Positions 44,351 through 54,131 of a DNA stretch of 64,000 bases are shown here, piece by piece. The notes beneath the pieces were generated by a model that saw nothing but the letters and a program-made list of their open reading frames with translations, was not told where the DNA came from and did not search any database. Every line of letters begins with the position of its first letter. Positions within the stretch are counted from its first letter, which is position 1. Source of the stretch: Enterococcus sp. BWR-S5. Lineage in GTDB: Bacteria; Bacillota; Bacilli; Lactobacillales; Enterococcaceae. The DNA lies in the NCBI RefSeq assembly GCF_016745255.1, contig NZ_JADOEQ010000002.1:62001-126000 (forward strand), written 5' to 3'. A program made the position numbers and the translations under genes.

Positions 44351-45118
44351 TCAGAACTGCATCTTAGCTCCGTATTTTTTCAGACGCATCTCACGAATCG
44401 CATGAACCTTTTCCACAATTTCTGACTCTCCGGAGTGATATGCCTTATGGACTTCAGCTGACACTGTCAGCAGATTTTGCTCGTAGTCTGTTCCATTCTG
44501 TGAAACAAAAATCAGATGATGGATAGCCAGTTCGCCATCACTTGCCGGTATGCGTATACCATGACGATTATATTGTGCCAAATCTTCACCGCTAATCTGA
44601 CAGAAAAATCGATCCCGACAAGCTATTCGATAGGGCAGACTGGCCATATGACGCTTCGTAAAGGTTGCTTGTGAATAATTGCGGGAACAGCTGTCTCGGC
44701 AAAAAGAGCGTCGACCTTGCGGCAATTCTTTTCCGCACCACTTACAAATAGTTGCTGCCTCACGCAAATCACATTGATTATAGCCCAGTGCTTCTCCAAA
44801 CTGCCGCTCATATTCCGCCAAGCTCAGCCAGCTGCGTTGAAAGCCCCAGTCATTTTTTCGAAGCTGACTGCCTTTGCCTTTATAGCTGTGTTTTTCCGGC
44901 AATGCCTGAACGAGCTTTGCCAACAATTGGTTTTCTTCAGCGGTGGTCGATTTGCTCAAGGGTATTTTCTTAAACATCTGATTCTCCAGTCTGTAAATCG
45001 TTCGACAGCGAAAACACAGACATACCAGCTCTTGGCCTGTCTCGGGAAACAGAACCTCTAATTTACGTTGACAGCTTGGACAATTCGCCCCAACTGCTTT
45101 CACTCGCTTATATGACAT
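44351..45118 (-). CDS. Zinc-ribbon and HNH-like protein of unknown function
   Basis: The 255-aa protein begins with a CxxC...CxxC ribbon (CPSCQ about residue 13; CFRC about 35). In the middle it has a second cysteine cluster (CKWCG ... CRDSCSRNY). Near the C-terminus is an HNH-like run with IHHLIFV, a downstream NLLTV and AEVHKAYH. That order fits an HNH endonuclease-type fold with zinc-binding modules, but I cannot assign a family. It is divergent from the DUF3895-like gene; both contain Cys motifs, so they may act together. Confidence 0.7.
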   Translation of the reverse strand: MSYKRVKAVGANCPSCQRKLEVLFPETGQELVCLCFRCRTIYRLENQMFKKIPLSKSTTAEENQLLAKLVQALPEKHSYKGKGSQLRKNDWGFQRSWLSLAEYERQFGEALGYNQCDLREAATICKWCGKELPQGRRSFCRDSCSRNYSQATFTKRHMASLPYRIACRDRFFCQISGEDLAQYNRHGIRIPASDGELAIHHLIFVSQNGTDYEQNLLTVSAEVHKAYHSGESEIVEKVHAIREMRLKKYGAKMQF

Positions 45119-45268
45119 CTTATTCCAGCACTCCTACCTATGTATGTATATAACAGATTATTCCTTACTTCTCCTAGAAAAACAACCACTTGCTTTGAAT
45201 CAAAATTTCCAGCCCGCCTTTACAATTAACTTATTTCGCGCTATCCTACCAAAAAAGGAGGTCTTTCC

Positions 45269-46063
45269 ATGACAATTGATTTAACTCGTGAACAGCGACA
45301 GGAGCTTTGGCAGCAGCTGTCTCCGCTTCAGCAGGAGACATTGCAGCAGTTCAAAAGATATCGGATGCAATCATTGTTTCTGACCGAAAATTTTTTAAAG
45401 GATGAAGAATGGTTATTTGTTGATTTTAAAGAAAACCCGCTGTATCCTCACGGCGAGGAAGGAAAGCTTTTTTGCCGTTGTGGTCGTGAGTTGAAATATC
45501 AGTTCCTATTGGTTTCCGAAAAAACCGGTGAATCATTAGCTTTAGGGTCTACTCATTTTTCTCAGCATCTAGGTGTTTCCCCTAAAGTTGCGCAGCAGGT
45601 ACAATCCGGTATCCATCAATTAGATCGTGGGGTGGATTTAATTTTACTAAGCGTGGCAAGGGGACTGCACTTCCCAAAACGCTATTACAATCTCTTTATT
45701 AATCGCGGACTGAAAAAGCGATGCAGCCCAGCCTTTCTTGAGCGTTTGGCAGCCTTCGCTAAAGCTGATTTGCCCCTCTATGAAGAGGACAATCAGGAGC
45801 TGGTTGACTGCCTAAAAAAATCCGGCTTTAAAATCGAAACACTTGGGTCGCCGTCAGCTACACCTCCCGTGGATAATGCCTTGAAAAAGCTGATTGCCTT
45901 GATTCAATACTATGAAATCGGTGAATTAATCGCTTACGAAGAAATCGAAGCAGAACTAAAGGTCTCATCTAAAGATTTAACTCGTTGGCTGGGACTCCTT
46001 GAAACTGAAAAATTTCCAGTTCAACTGAAAGAAGTTAATACGTGTTATTACCGAATCAAATGA
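45269..46063 (+). CDS. DUF3895-like protein
   Basis: This 264-aa soluble protein has a CRCGRELKYQFLLVSEKTG motif followed by LALGSTHFSQHLGVSPKVAQQV. This pattern resembles DUF3895 proteins of Firmicutes; the match is from memory and moderate. Near the C-terminus is a possible winged-helix segment (YEEIEAELKVSSKDLTRWLGLLE). The function is unknown. AAGGAGG precedes the start. Confidence 0.65.
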   Translation: MTIDLTREQRQELWQQLSPLQQETLQQFKRYRMQSLFLTENFLKDEEWLFVDFKENPLYPHGEEGKLFCRCGRELKYQFLLVSEKTGESLALGSTHFSQHLGVSPKVAQQVQSGIHQLDRGVDLILLSVARGLHFPKRYYNLFINRGLKKRCSPAFLERLAAFAKADLPLYEEDNQELVDCLKKSGFKIETLGSPSATPPVDNALKKLIALIQYYEIGELIAYEEIEAELKVSSKDLTRWLGLLETEKFPVQLKEVNTCYYRIK

Positions 46064-46415
46064 ACCTTCTAAAAAGTCAGAAAAGCCGCTTTGCCTTTCT
46101 AGCTCTATCCACTGGTTCATGAAATTATGCTTATCAGGCTGAGCTTTTTATCAAGCTATTTTGATTAACTCAATCTGCTTAAAAGAGAGCAATTGAAGTG
46201 CCAACTGAGTTGCTTCTCTTCATTTTTTTATCGGTCCGATTATTTCATATGCTCATTACATAATTAGTTTAATTAAGCAAAGCATCAGTGTATATCTCGT
46301 GCCCAAAATATTGAGCACTGCTCCTTTTAGGCGCCATTTCCAGCAAACAAAAAGGTATCACTGATGGATACCTTTTTTTACTTTTACTTATTCATTGTTT
46401 TTAGCCGCGCTACCT
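46064..46415. other. Intergenic region with terminator
   Basis: No gene is visible in about 350 bp. A terminator stem AAAAAGGTATC / GATACCTTTTTT lies at 46349-46379 and ends the aldo/keto reductase operon on the minus strand. An imperfect CAATTG.../GAGCAA-type dyad near 46180-46220 may end the DUF3895-like transcript. Confidence 0.75.
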
Positions 46416-47396
46416 CTAAATAGCACCAACCACTCGATGAGGAATATACGGCTCTTCTAAATAGGCAATTTCATCTGCTGCCAATGTTAAATCGATAGCC
46501 GGAAGAGCGTCCAACAAATGGCTCTCCTTGGTTGCGCCAATGATTGGTGCAACAACTGCCTCCTTTTGAAGCAGCCAGGCCAAGGCCACCTGTGCACGCA
46601 GTACACCATGATTCTCAGCAATTTCAGCAACCCGTTGCACGATTATTTTATCCTGTGCTTCTGTACCATCATATTTAGACTTCGCTGTGCTATCCGTCAA
46701 AAATCGCTTGGTCGTCGCTTCCCAATCCCGTGTCAATCGACCTGCTGCTAAGGGACTATACGGTGTTACTGCAATCCCTTGATCCTCACACAATGGCAGC
46801 ATTTCCCGTTCTTCCTCCCGATACAGCAGATTCAAATGATTTTGCATTGAAACAAACTTAGTCCAGCCGTTCTTCTCAGCGACTGCCTGGGCCTTCGCAA
46901 ATTGCCAGGCATACATGGCAGAAGCACCGATGTAGCGGGCTCTTCCGGATTTCACGATATCATGCAAGGCTTCCATCGTCTCTTCAATCGGTGTATTGTA
47001 ATCCCAACGGTGAATAATATACAAATCAACATAATCCATGTTTAATCGTTCCAAGCTCTGATCAATCTGATAAAAAAGAGCTTTTCGGGACAGACCACCG
47101 CTATTCGGTGCTTGCTTCATTTTCATGTAGGCTTTGGTCGCTACCACGATTTCATCACGCTTTGCATAAGCATTCAGAGCCTTACCAAGAATTTTTTCAC
47201 TGGCTCCATAAGAGTAAATATTCGCTGTATCGAAAAAATTGATGCCCATATCCAGTGCTTTCTTTACAACTGGAAGACTTTCTTTTTCCTCCAGCACCCA
47301 TTCATGAAACCCACTATTCGGATCACCAAATCCCATTGTTCCCAAACAAAGCTTTGATACGTCCATTCCAGTATTCCCTAGTTTTACATAGTCCAT
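46416..47396 (-). CDS. Aldo/keto reductase
   Basis: This 326-aa NADPH-dependent oxidoreductase starts YVKLGNTGMDVSKLCLGTMGFG. The catalytic tetrad is visible: Asp and Tyr in FFDTANIYSYGASE, Lys in VVATKAYMK and His in LYIIHRWD. The coenzyme-binding C-terminus is present. GAGGAGG precedes the start at 9 bp. It is the last gene of a three-gene minus-strand set with an SDR and a carboxymuconolactone-decarboxylase-like gene. The natural substrate is unknown. Confidence 0.93.
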   Translation of the reverse strand: MDYVKLGNTGMDVSKLCLGTMGFGDPNSGFHEWVLEEKESLPVVKKALDMGINFFDTANIYSYGASEKILGKALNAYAKRDEIVVATKAYMKMKQAPNSGGLSRKALFYQIDQSLERLNMDYVDLYIIHRWDYNTPIEETMEALHDIVKSGRARYIGASAMYAWQFAKAQAVAEKNGWTKFVSMQNHLNLLYREEEREMLPLCEDQGIAVTPYSPLAAGRLTRDWEATTKRFLTDSTAKSKYDGTEAQDKIIVQRVAEIAENHGVLRAQVALAWLLQKEAVVAPIIGATKESHLLDALPAIDLTLAADEIAYLEEPYIPHRVVGAI

Positions 47397-47410
47397 CCAT
47401 TAACGCCTCC

Positions 47411-48256
47411 TCAATTATTATTTAGCGAATCAATATCCGTCGATGCTGCTGTTTCCTTTTGGTTTATAAAATCAGTGACTCGTTTTTGCAGAACCTCAAT
47501 TGTACTAGCTAATGCCTGCGAGCCTAATACAATTCGTAATGGTGCAGGTTCGATGGCCGCACTCTCAATGATTCGAGCAGCCATCTTTTCCGGATCACCA
47601 GGTGCCAATCCATTTGTCTCATCCAGCATTGACAGAAACGCATGAGCCGGATTGCCGTTGTATTCAGTCATCAGCTTCGCCACCTTAGCACTCCCATAGC
47701 GAAATTCTGTACGTGCGCCTCCCGGTTCGATAAGTGTCATCCCAATATTAAATGGTGCCAGCTCCTGTGCGACAGACTCGCAGAAACCCTCAATTCCCCA
47801 TTTTGTTGCGTGATACATCGAATTTCCGGGGAACGCTACCTGTCCTCCATAGGATGAAATCTGAATGAACCGTCCCTGCTGTTGTTTCCGAAAATATGGA
47901 ATTGCTGCACGAATCAGCTGAATGGCACCAACTAAATTCGTATCAATAATCTGAGTCACCTCTTCATCACTCAATTCCTCCGCTGCACCAAACAGCCCAT
48001 AACCGGCATTGCTGACAACAACATCAATCGTTCCTAAAGCATCAAATGCGTCTTCCACTAAGGATTTGATAGCTGCGGTATCTGTCACATCCAAAAAATA
48101 TCGAAAGAAGGTATTCGGATACTTCTCCATCAGCTCCCTTACATTTTTATCCTTACGAACAGTTCCAACAACACGATCACCTTTCGCTAAGAGTTGTTTC
48201 GTCATTGCTAAACCAAAGCCGCTGCTGACTCCGGTAATTAACCATGTTTTTTGCAT
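47411..48256 (-). CDS. Short-chain dehydrogenase/reductase
   Basis: A 281-aa classical SDR with the cofactor motif TGVSSGFG, the NAG motif VVSNAGYG, catalytic Ser in QISSYGGQ and the YxxxK pair in YHATKWGIEGF. It is preceded by AGGAGG, and its start lies 3 bp after the stop of the upstream gene, so the two are coupled. It probably reduces or oxidises a small carbonyl compound together with the aldo/keto reductase. Confidence 0.94.
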   Translation of the reverse strand: MQKTWLITGVSSGFGLAMTKQLLAKGDRVVGTVRKDKNVRELMEKYPNTFFRYFLDVTDTAAIKSLVEDAFDALGTIDVVVSNAGYGLFGAAEELSDEEVTQIIDTNLVGAIQLIRAAIPYFRKQQQGRFIQISSYGGQVAFPGNSMYHATKWGIEGFCESVAQELAPFNIGMTLIEPGGARTEFRYGSAKVAKLMTEYNGNPAHAFLSMLDETNGLAPGDPEKMAARIIESAAIEPAPLRIVLGSQALASTIEVLQKRVTDFINQKETAASTDIDSLNNN

Positions 48257-48259
48257 CGC

Positions 48260-49030
48260 TTACTCCTCCTCGTTATTCAATGTTTCTGCTGCTTCATTCA
48301 GACAACGCAACGCATTTAAACTGCGGGGATAGCCGATATATGGAATACATTGAGAAATAATGTTGATTAGAAAAGCCTTGTCATTCCCAATCCTCATATT
48401 TGCAGCAGCGTGTGCTGTCAGCTGAGGTTCACAGCCTCCCTGTGCTGCTAAAAAGCAAAAGGTCAATAGCTCTCTTTTTTGATAATTCAAACCGTTTCTT
48501 GTGTAATAGTCCCCAAAACAGTTGTCCGTCAGCCAGTGATTTATGTGGCGGCTTTCCTCCGGACCCGACTGAGCAAAGCCCCTCATTCCTTCACCAAAAA
48601 TCGCAATTTGAACCGCTTCTCCCTTTTCAAGTCGATTCTCTGTCGTAGTCGTTCCTTGATTCGCCAAAGGCAAAGAAACTCCATGTGATACCAGTACCTC
48701 ATTCGTCACTTTCAGAAAAGGAAAAACACGCCCAATTCCCAGATAAGGAACCGCTTGATACACAGTTTCCTTTATTTCTACAGGCGTAACACCAAAATTC
48801 ATCGCTGCCGATAACATTGCCCGATACTCATCGATTCCCTGACAGCCGATTAATACCGCTAATATTGCCTGCATTCGTGTTTTATCCTCTAAATCATCAC
48901 TAGTAACAACCTCATCAAACGTAAAATTATCAAACAGCTCAATAAACTCAGGATCTGTTTTAAGAAATGTAGATTGATAATTGGGAAACATTCGCTCGTG
49001 GTAGGCAATTGCTTTTTCTGTCATACTCAT
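48260..49030 (-). CDS. Carboxymuconolactone decarboxylase-like protein (two CMD repeats)
   Basis: The 256-aa protein contains two CMD/AhpD-like helical repeats. The first is around residues 30-115 (TRMQAILAVLIGCQGIDEYRAMLSAAM); the second is around 160-245 (KRELLTFCFLAAQGGCEPQLTAHAAA). The CxxC redox pair of AhpD is missing, so it is unlikely to be a peroxidase; it may be a lactone-type enzyme or stress protein. It heads the three-gene set with SDR and aldo/keto reductase genes, downstream of a LysR regulator. Confidence 0.88.
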   Translation of the reverse strand: MSMTEKAIAYHERMFPNYQSTFLKTDPEFIELFDNFTFDEVVTSDDLEDKTRMQAILAVLIGCQGIDEYRAMLSAAMNFGVTPVEIKETVYQAVPYLGIGRVFPFLKVTNEVLVSHGVSLPLANQGTTTTENRLEKGEAVQIAIFGEGMRGFAQSGPEESRHINHWLTDNCFGDYYTRNGLNYQKRELLTFCFLAAQGGCEPQLTAHAAANMRIGNDKAFLINIISQCIPYIGYPRSLNALRCLNEAAETLNNEEE

Positions 49031-49191
49031 GATTTATCCTCGCTTCCTCTTATTCTGTTGCTACCCTTATTTTATCTTGTTGGAACAAAACAGCAATTTC
49101 TATTTGTAATGGTTTGCATAAGTTAAACTTATGCAAAAATCTCATTTCCAGTAGAAAGCTCATTCCTTTTCTACACTAACATTTTTACAGA

Positions 49192-49254
49192 AAAAAACTG
49201 TGTTAAGCATAGAAGGGATAGTTACCTCCTTAAAGCCTAAACACAGCGTTTTTT
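49192..49254 (-). terminator. Terminator of the LysR gene
   Basis: AAAAAACTGTGTT and AACACAG...TTTTTT enclose a 30-nt imperfect loop immediately after the LysR stop codon. It separates the regulator transcript from the three enzyme genes. Confidence 0.75.
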
Positions 49255-50145
49255 CTATTGCTTTGCCAGCAGCTGCTGAAGCAGTGCTGCAAATTCTTCA
49301 ATGTAATAATTACTGCGCTTCTTTTGCCAAAAAGCACAGTATTTTCTAGTGATTGGCACTCGGTCCTTCATCAGAGGAATGCGGCGAATCGTTCCTACAG
49401 GCGGAGGCAGTGTTCCTACACTTTCAATGGGTAAGAAACCTCTATTTCCAGCAACCAACAGTCTTCCTTCATCCAAGCTTTCAGCGAATAAAAAGCTACC
49501 GTTAAAGCCCAAGGTGTTTCTATAGTATTCTTCCTCAGTTGCTTGCTGCTCCTTTGTCGCAATCAAAATGCAGGGACTATCCTTCAGCTCGGTCCACGTG
49601 AGCTCTTTCTGTTGACTTAAAGAATTTTGCATTGCTAACTCAGCGTACATTTCCGATTGGACCAATTCCAGATTCATATAGTCCTCGGAAAAGGCTCGAC
49701 GTTGATCGCTTAAAACGATATCGACACTTTTCTGCAGCAGCTCATGGTAAAGCTCCTCATGCGTTCCATTGATAATACTCAGCGAAATCTCCGGATAACG
49801 CTCAGAAAATAGTGCAACGGCTTCATGAAGCTCCAATCCGCCATATACACGTAAATAACCTATCTTCAACTGCGACTCTTCACTTTCACCAATTTGCCTG
49901 GTTTCTCTTTTCAGCTTGGAGATATCCGTTAGAATCAGCTTGCTTTGACGATAGAAATGCTCCCCGGCAGGTGTCAGTTGAAAGCTCCGATGTTGTCTGA
50001 AGAGTAATTGAACCCCTAGCTCTTCCTCCAAGGATTGGATTTGCTGAGAAATGGCTGATTGGGAAATAAACAATGCTGCTGCAGCCTCTGTAAAGCTGTT
50101 ATGTTCGACAACCGCAGTAAAATACTTCATTTGATTCAATAACAC
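49255..50145 (-). CDS. LysR family transcriptional regulator
   Basis: The N-terminal helix-turn-helix (MKYFTAVVEHNSFTEAAAALFISQSAISQQIQSLEEELG) and periplasmic-binding-like effector domain are standard for LysR proteins. I chose a GTG start at 50145, with GAGG 8 bp upstream; the GTG at 50154 overlaps the ribosome site. It lies upstream of the reductase operon on the same strand and probably regulates it. The inducer is unknown. Confidence 0.9.
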   Translation of the reverse strand: MLLNQMKYFTAVVEHNSFTEAAAALFISQSAISQQIQSLEEELGVQLLFRQHRSFQLTPAGEHFYRQSKLILTDISKLKRETRQIGESEESQLKIGYLRVYGGLELHEAVALFSERYPEISLSIINGTHEELYHELLQKSVDIVLSDQRRAFSEDYMNLELVQSEMYAELAMQNSLSQQKELTWTELKDSPCILIATKEQQATEEEYYRNTLGFNGSFLFAESLDEGRLLVAGNRGFLPIESVGTLPPPVGTIRRIPLMKDRVPITRKYCAFWQKKRSNYYIEEFAALLQQLLAKQ

Positions 50146-50362
50146 ATCAGCCACCTCACCTTTTCTTTTTCTCTTTTCCTATTTTATCATTTTTCTGTTG
50201 ATAAATGGTTCATTCGCTTCGGAATGATGGAAGTTAATTTTTTTTGCATACCTTGCAAGGCTACAGGCAAAAAAACATGAGCAAAACAGACTAAGGCGTT
50301 CCTCTCAGAAGTGTTCAGCTCACATTTTATATTTTTCTTTCCCAAATAAACTGTCTCTAATT

Positions 50363-53300
50363 TTAGTCGTCTCTTAGATGTGCCTTAAGAAACTGCCCCG
50401 TATAGCTATTTTCGCAAGCCGCTACGGTTTCCGGTGTTCCCTGAACAACAAGCGTACCGCCGTTCTCTCCTCCCTCTGGTCCAAGGTCGATAATCCAATC
50501 TGCATTACGAATAACTTGCTGATTATGCTCAATAATAAGCACTGTATGCCCGGCTTTGGTTAAGGTAGACAGAAGCTCAAGCTGCTGCTGAATATCGGAA
50601 AAATGTAAGCCGGCTGTTGGTTCATCCAGTACGTAAAGAACAGAACCGGTTGATTTTTTACACAGTACCTTCGCCAGCTTCACGCGCTGTGACTCGCCAC
50701 CGGATAGTGTTTGAATCCCCTGACCAAGCTTGAGATACCCCAGACCAACCTCACATAAGGTTTGTAGTATTGCTGTCAGCTTTTCCTCTCCTTCAAAAAA
50801 TAGTCGGGCTTCCTCTACCTGCAGCTCCAAGACCTCAAAAATACTCTTTTCTTTATAAAGTATCTCCAGTACGTGCTTCTTATAGCGCTTGCCATGACAA
50901 AGCGGACAGCTTGACGTAATATCTGCTGAAAATGGCACCTTGATTGTCTGTATCCCCTCACCTTTACAGGCATCGCATTGCCCCTCTTTGTTATTAAAAC
51001 TGAAGAAGCTTGAACTTAGCTTTTCTGTCTTTGCCTGAGGTAGTCCGGCGAACAATGGACGCAGTTCATCTAACAGCCCCATAAAGGTTGCCAACACTGA
51101 ACGCCTGTTACCTGAGAGGGGCGTTTGGGAAGCATGAATGACATGCTTCATATCCTCTGCGCCTTCGATACTGCTGCAATAGTGATGTACTGATTGGCTC
51201 TTGTTGCTGGCTTCTATGGCTGGAACAAGGACCTTCTCCGCCAATGTACTCTTCCCTGAACCACTGACTCCTGTGAGACAGGTAATCTGTCCCTTTGGAA
51301 AACGGATATCCAGCTTCTTCAAGTTGTTTCCTTTCGCACCCTGTACATGTACCCAATTAGTTTTTTCAGTTATTTCCGTCTGTTCAATCTGAATTTTTTG
51401 CCGTCCTGTTAAAAATTGGGCGGTTTGTGTTTCCGCTGTAACAAGATTTTTAGGCTCTCCCTGCCAGATAATTTCACCGCCATGCAGTCCGGCTTTCGGA
51501 CCAATTTCAAGCAACCAATCCACCTGTTGCAAAATTGTTTCCTCATGCTCTACAACCATCACTGTATTGCCCGCTGTTTTCAACTCGTTCAAAATATGCA
51601 AAATATTAGAATAATCTCTTGGATGCAGACCTGCCGTTGGTTCATCCATGATATACAGCAAACCGGAAAGTCCGATACCCAGCTGAGCAACAAGCTTCAA
51701 ACGCTGCAGCTCACCACCTGAAAGAGTTGGTAGTGCTCGATTTAAGCTTAGATAAGACAACCCAATTTTCTTAAGACGAACCGCCTGCTGATAGATTTCC
51801 TGAAGAAGACTGCGACTTAGCTCCCGTTCATGAACGGTCAGCTGATTAGGTAAATTTACTGCCCACTCCAGTAACTCCTCAATGGTTAATGCGGTTGTCT
51901 GAGGATAGCGCAGACCGGCTATCGTCACCATACGCCCTTCACGTGCAAGCCGCTCGCCTTCACAGTTCGGGCATTCTACAGCCTCCATATATTCTTCCGT
52001 AATTTGCGCTGCCGCCGCTCCTCCTTTTTTCAGCAGCCTGTTCAGTACAGGAATCGCTCCCTCTACTGCTCTGGTGATTGTACCGCTGCGACCATTTTTA
52101 GGATGCACATAGCTCCATGAAACCTCTAGCTCTCCACTTCCATACAATGCAATCTGGCGAAAATCTTCCGGCAGCTCATTCCAAGGAAGCTCGAGATTGA
52201 CACCCTGTAACTCTGCCAGTGCAAGCAATTCTCCTCGCATCCAGTTTGCTGTCGGCTTTTCTCTAAAGGCTCGAACATCTCCCCAATAATCTGAAGCACC
52301 ATCCAACAATGAGCGCTCCGGGCGAGCCACAACCCGTGCCGGATCAATCGCAATAGTCTTTCCTAAGCCATTACAGATACTACACATGCTTTCCGGGTTA
52401 TTGAAGCTGAATAGCGCAGGGGTTATTTCAAAGAGAATCGTTTGACAATGGTAGCACATCTCACGATTTTGCAGCAAAATTGGACTGTCGTCATCAATAG
52501 ACAGATAAAAAGCCCCCTTACCTCTATCAAGTGCCTGTGCTACATAATGTTCCCAACGTACCAACTGCCCTTTATGACTCTGAAAAATGATTTCCTTGTC
52601 TTTATAAGAAAGCAGCTTCAGCTCTTGCTTTACCGCTAGCTGGTGAAGGAGCTCTGCAAGTTCATCCTGACTTTTCGGCCGCACTGCTTTTCCACATTTT
52701 GGACAATGGCGATGACCAATCGTGGTATATAACAAACGCAGGCGATCTTGAATATGGGTAAATGTTCCTACCGTTGCTCGAGGATTCCGACCAATCGCAC
52801 GCTGGGCAATCGCTACAGCAGGTGGCAGACCTGTAATTGTATCGACATCCGGTCTCTCTCCACTATCTGCCGTCTCTGAAAAGCGCAGACGACTTTCAGC
52901 GTACAGTGTGTCAAAGGCAAGGCTGGATTTGCCGCTGCCGCTGACACCGGCTACAGCAATTAGTTTTCCTTTAGGAATTACTGCGTGGATATTTTTTAAA
53001 TTATTCTGCCGAGCACCATCGATGACAATAGCATCTGACTGCCTATTTTCAACTGGCATCTCTTCAAAAAAATCAAAACTATGAACAGGCTTTTCCTCCT
53101 TCAAGAAGGAAGTCAGCTGTTCTTCTTCGCTGTCATCCAGCGTCAATTTTTCGTTCCTCTCTTCCAGCTCCATCTCTTTATATTCAGGCCAGTGTGCCAG
53201 CCATGAAGGGACGGAATAATCTGCGATAGCATCGACCGATGGTACATAGGCTCTGACATCAATCAATGGTGTGTCATCAAAGCAATCCAGACCGGCGACT

Positions 53301-53947
53301 TCAATGAATTGTTCCTTTTTATCAACCCCTAAAACTTGTATAACAGTCAAAGCAATCGGATTCGGACGGACAGGGGAACGAGAAGCAAATATTCCACTGC
53401 GTGGCGCGTTTTCATAAGGTGGTTCACCTTGAACAATCCGACGATATTCTTTTTTATCAAAGCCGGAAAACCACCATAACAGCTTGACGTATTCATTGTT
53501 ACCAATAACTGATAGAAAGCCTTCAAAATCCTTTGGATAGAGATAATAGTGCCCTTGCTTTTTTCGAATAATCCCTCCGTTAGGAAGTAACAGCTGCTCA
53601 AATCCACCAGCTTTTTCAGCTGTGTCTGGTTGTGCAACGCCCTCCTTCTGTTCAATGAGCAAACGATCTTCACAGGGCATGTAAGGTTTGATATCATAAA
53701 TTTGATTTCCTTCCAATACTCCGCATGCTTCCGGCAAAACAATGATTCCCTTTTTTTCATCTACCTCCAGCATTCGGCAGACCCGCACGCATAATTGACC
53801 ATGACCGTCACTAAAAATAAAAGTCGCATGGCTAAATAGAGATAGATTTTTCAAAGCCGCAATTAATCGTTCCTCCACCAGTCCAACAATCAAACAATCG
53901 ATTCCTCTTCTCGCTGTTCCAATCGCCTTCATCTCATAATTTTTCAT
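50363..53947 (-). CDS. TrmO (TsaA)-UvrA fusion protein
   Basis: A single uninterrupted 1194-aa frame. Residues 1-95 look like a degenerate TsaA barrel (VRVCRML ... GVLEGNQIYDIKPYMPCED). Residues about 115-240 form a full TsaA/TrmO domain with RSGIFASRSPVRPNPIAL and GLDCFDDTPLIDVRAYVP; TrmO N-methylates the t6A37 base of tRNA. From about 305 to the end it is UvrA-like: Walker A GVSGSGKSS (about 334) and GVSGSGKST (about 900), two LSGGE signatures, YVLDEPTAGLH, and zinc modules CPKC/CYHC and CDAC/CPLC. UvrA2-type proteins often give antibiotic or toxin tolerance. The start has GAGGGG upstream. No sign of frameshift. Confidence 0.93.
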   Translation of the reverse strand: MKNYEMKAIGTARRGIDCLIVGLVEERLIAALKNLSLFSHATFIFSDGHGQLCVRVCRMLEVDEKKGIIVLPEACGVLEGNQIYDIKPYMPCEDRLLIEQKEGVAQPDTAEKAGGFEQLLLPNGGIIRKKQGHYYLYPKDFEGFLSVIGNNEYVKLLWWFSGFDKKEYRRIVQGEPPYENAPRSGIFASRSPVRPNPIALTVIQVLGVDKKEQFIEVAGLDCFDDTPLIDVRAYVPSVDAIADYSVPSWLAHWPEYKEMELEERNEKLTLDDSEEEQLTSFLKEEKPVHSFDFFEEMPVENRQSDAIVIDGARQNNLKNIHAVIPKGKLIAVAGVSGSGKSSLAFDTLYAESRLRFSETADSGERPDVDTITGLPPAVAIAQRAIGRNPRATVGTFTHIQDRLRLLYTTIGHRHCPKCGKAVRPKSQDELAELLHQLAVKQELKLLSYKDKEIIFQSHKGQLVRWEHYVAQALDRGKGAFYLSIDDDSPILLQNREMCYHCQTILFEITPALFSFNNPESMCSICNGLGKTIAIDPARVVARPERSLLDGASDYWGDVRAFREKPTANWMRGELLALAELQGVNLELPWNELPEDFRQIALYGSGELEVSWSYVHPKNGRSGTITRAVEGAIPVLNRLLKKGGAAAAQITEEYMEAVECPNCEGERLAREGRMVTIAGLRYPQTTALTIEELLEWAVNLPNQLTVHERELSRSLLQEIYQQAVRLKKIGLSYLSLNRALPTLSGGELQRLKLVAQLGIGLSGLLYIMDEPTAGLHPRDYSNILHILNELKTAGNTVMVVEHEETILQQVDWLLEIGPKAGLHGGEIIWQGEPKNLVTAETQTAQFLTGRQKIQIEQTEITEKTNWVHVQGAKGNNLKKLDIRFPKGQITCLTGVSGSGKSTLAEKVLVPAIEASNKSQSVHHYCSSIEGAEDMKHVIHASQTPLSGNRRSVLATFMGLLDELRPLFAGLPQAKTEKLSSSFFSFNNKEGQCDACKGEGIQTIKVPFSADITSSCPLCHGKRYKKHVLEILYKEKSIFEVLELQVEEARLFFEGEEKLTAILQTLCEVGLGYLKLGQGIQTLSGGESQRVKLAKVLCKKSTGSVLYVLDEPTAGLHFSDIQQQLELLSTLTKAGHTVLIIEHNQQVIRNADWIIDLGPEGGENGGTLVVQGTPETVAACENSYTGQFLKAHLRDD

Positions 53948-54080
53948 CGAACCCCTCCTTAAGTCTGCTGAGCTCCATCAGAATCTCAGCTGTGTACCTC
54001 ATGATAAAGCCTCACATGATGTGAGGGTCAAGTCCTAAATAATGAGACCCTTCAGACGCCCAATCCCTTTTTAGCACAAG

Positions 54081-54112
54081 AAAAACCGAAGCAGTCAACC
54101 GAGCTGCTTCGG
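54081..54112 (-). terminator. Terminator of the acetyltransferase gene
   Basis: CCGAAGCAG and CTGCTTCGG form a 9-bp stem with a 9-nt loop, followed on the minus strand by TTTTTC. It lies 20 bp past the stop at 54132. Positions 53948-54080 show only a small CCTCACAT/ATGTGAGG dyad at 54012-54023. Confidence 0.9.
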
Positions 54113-54131
54113 ACTTCGTGTGTCTATTACT

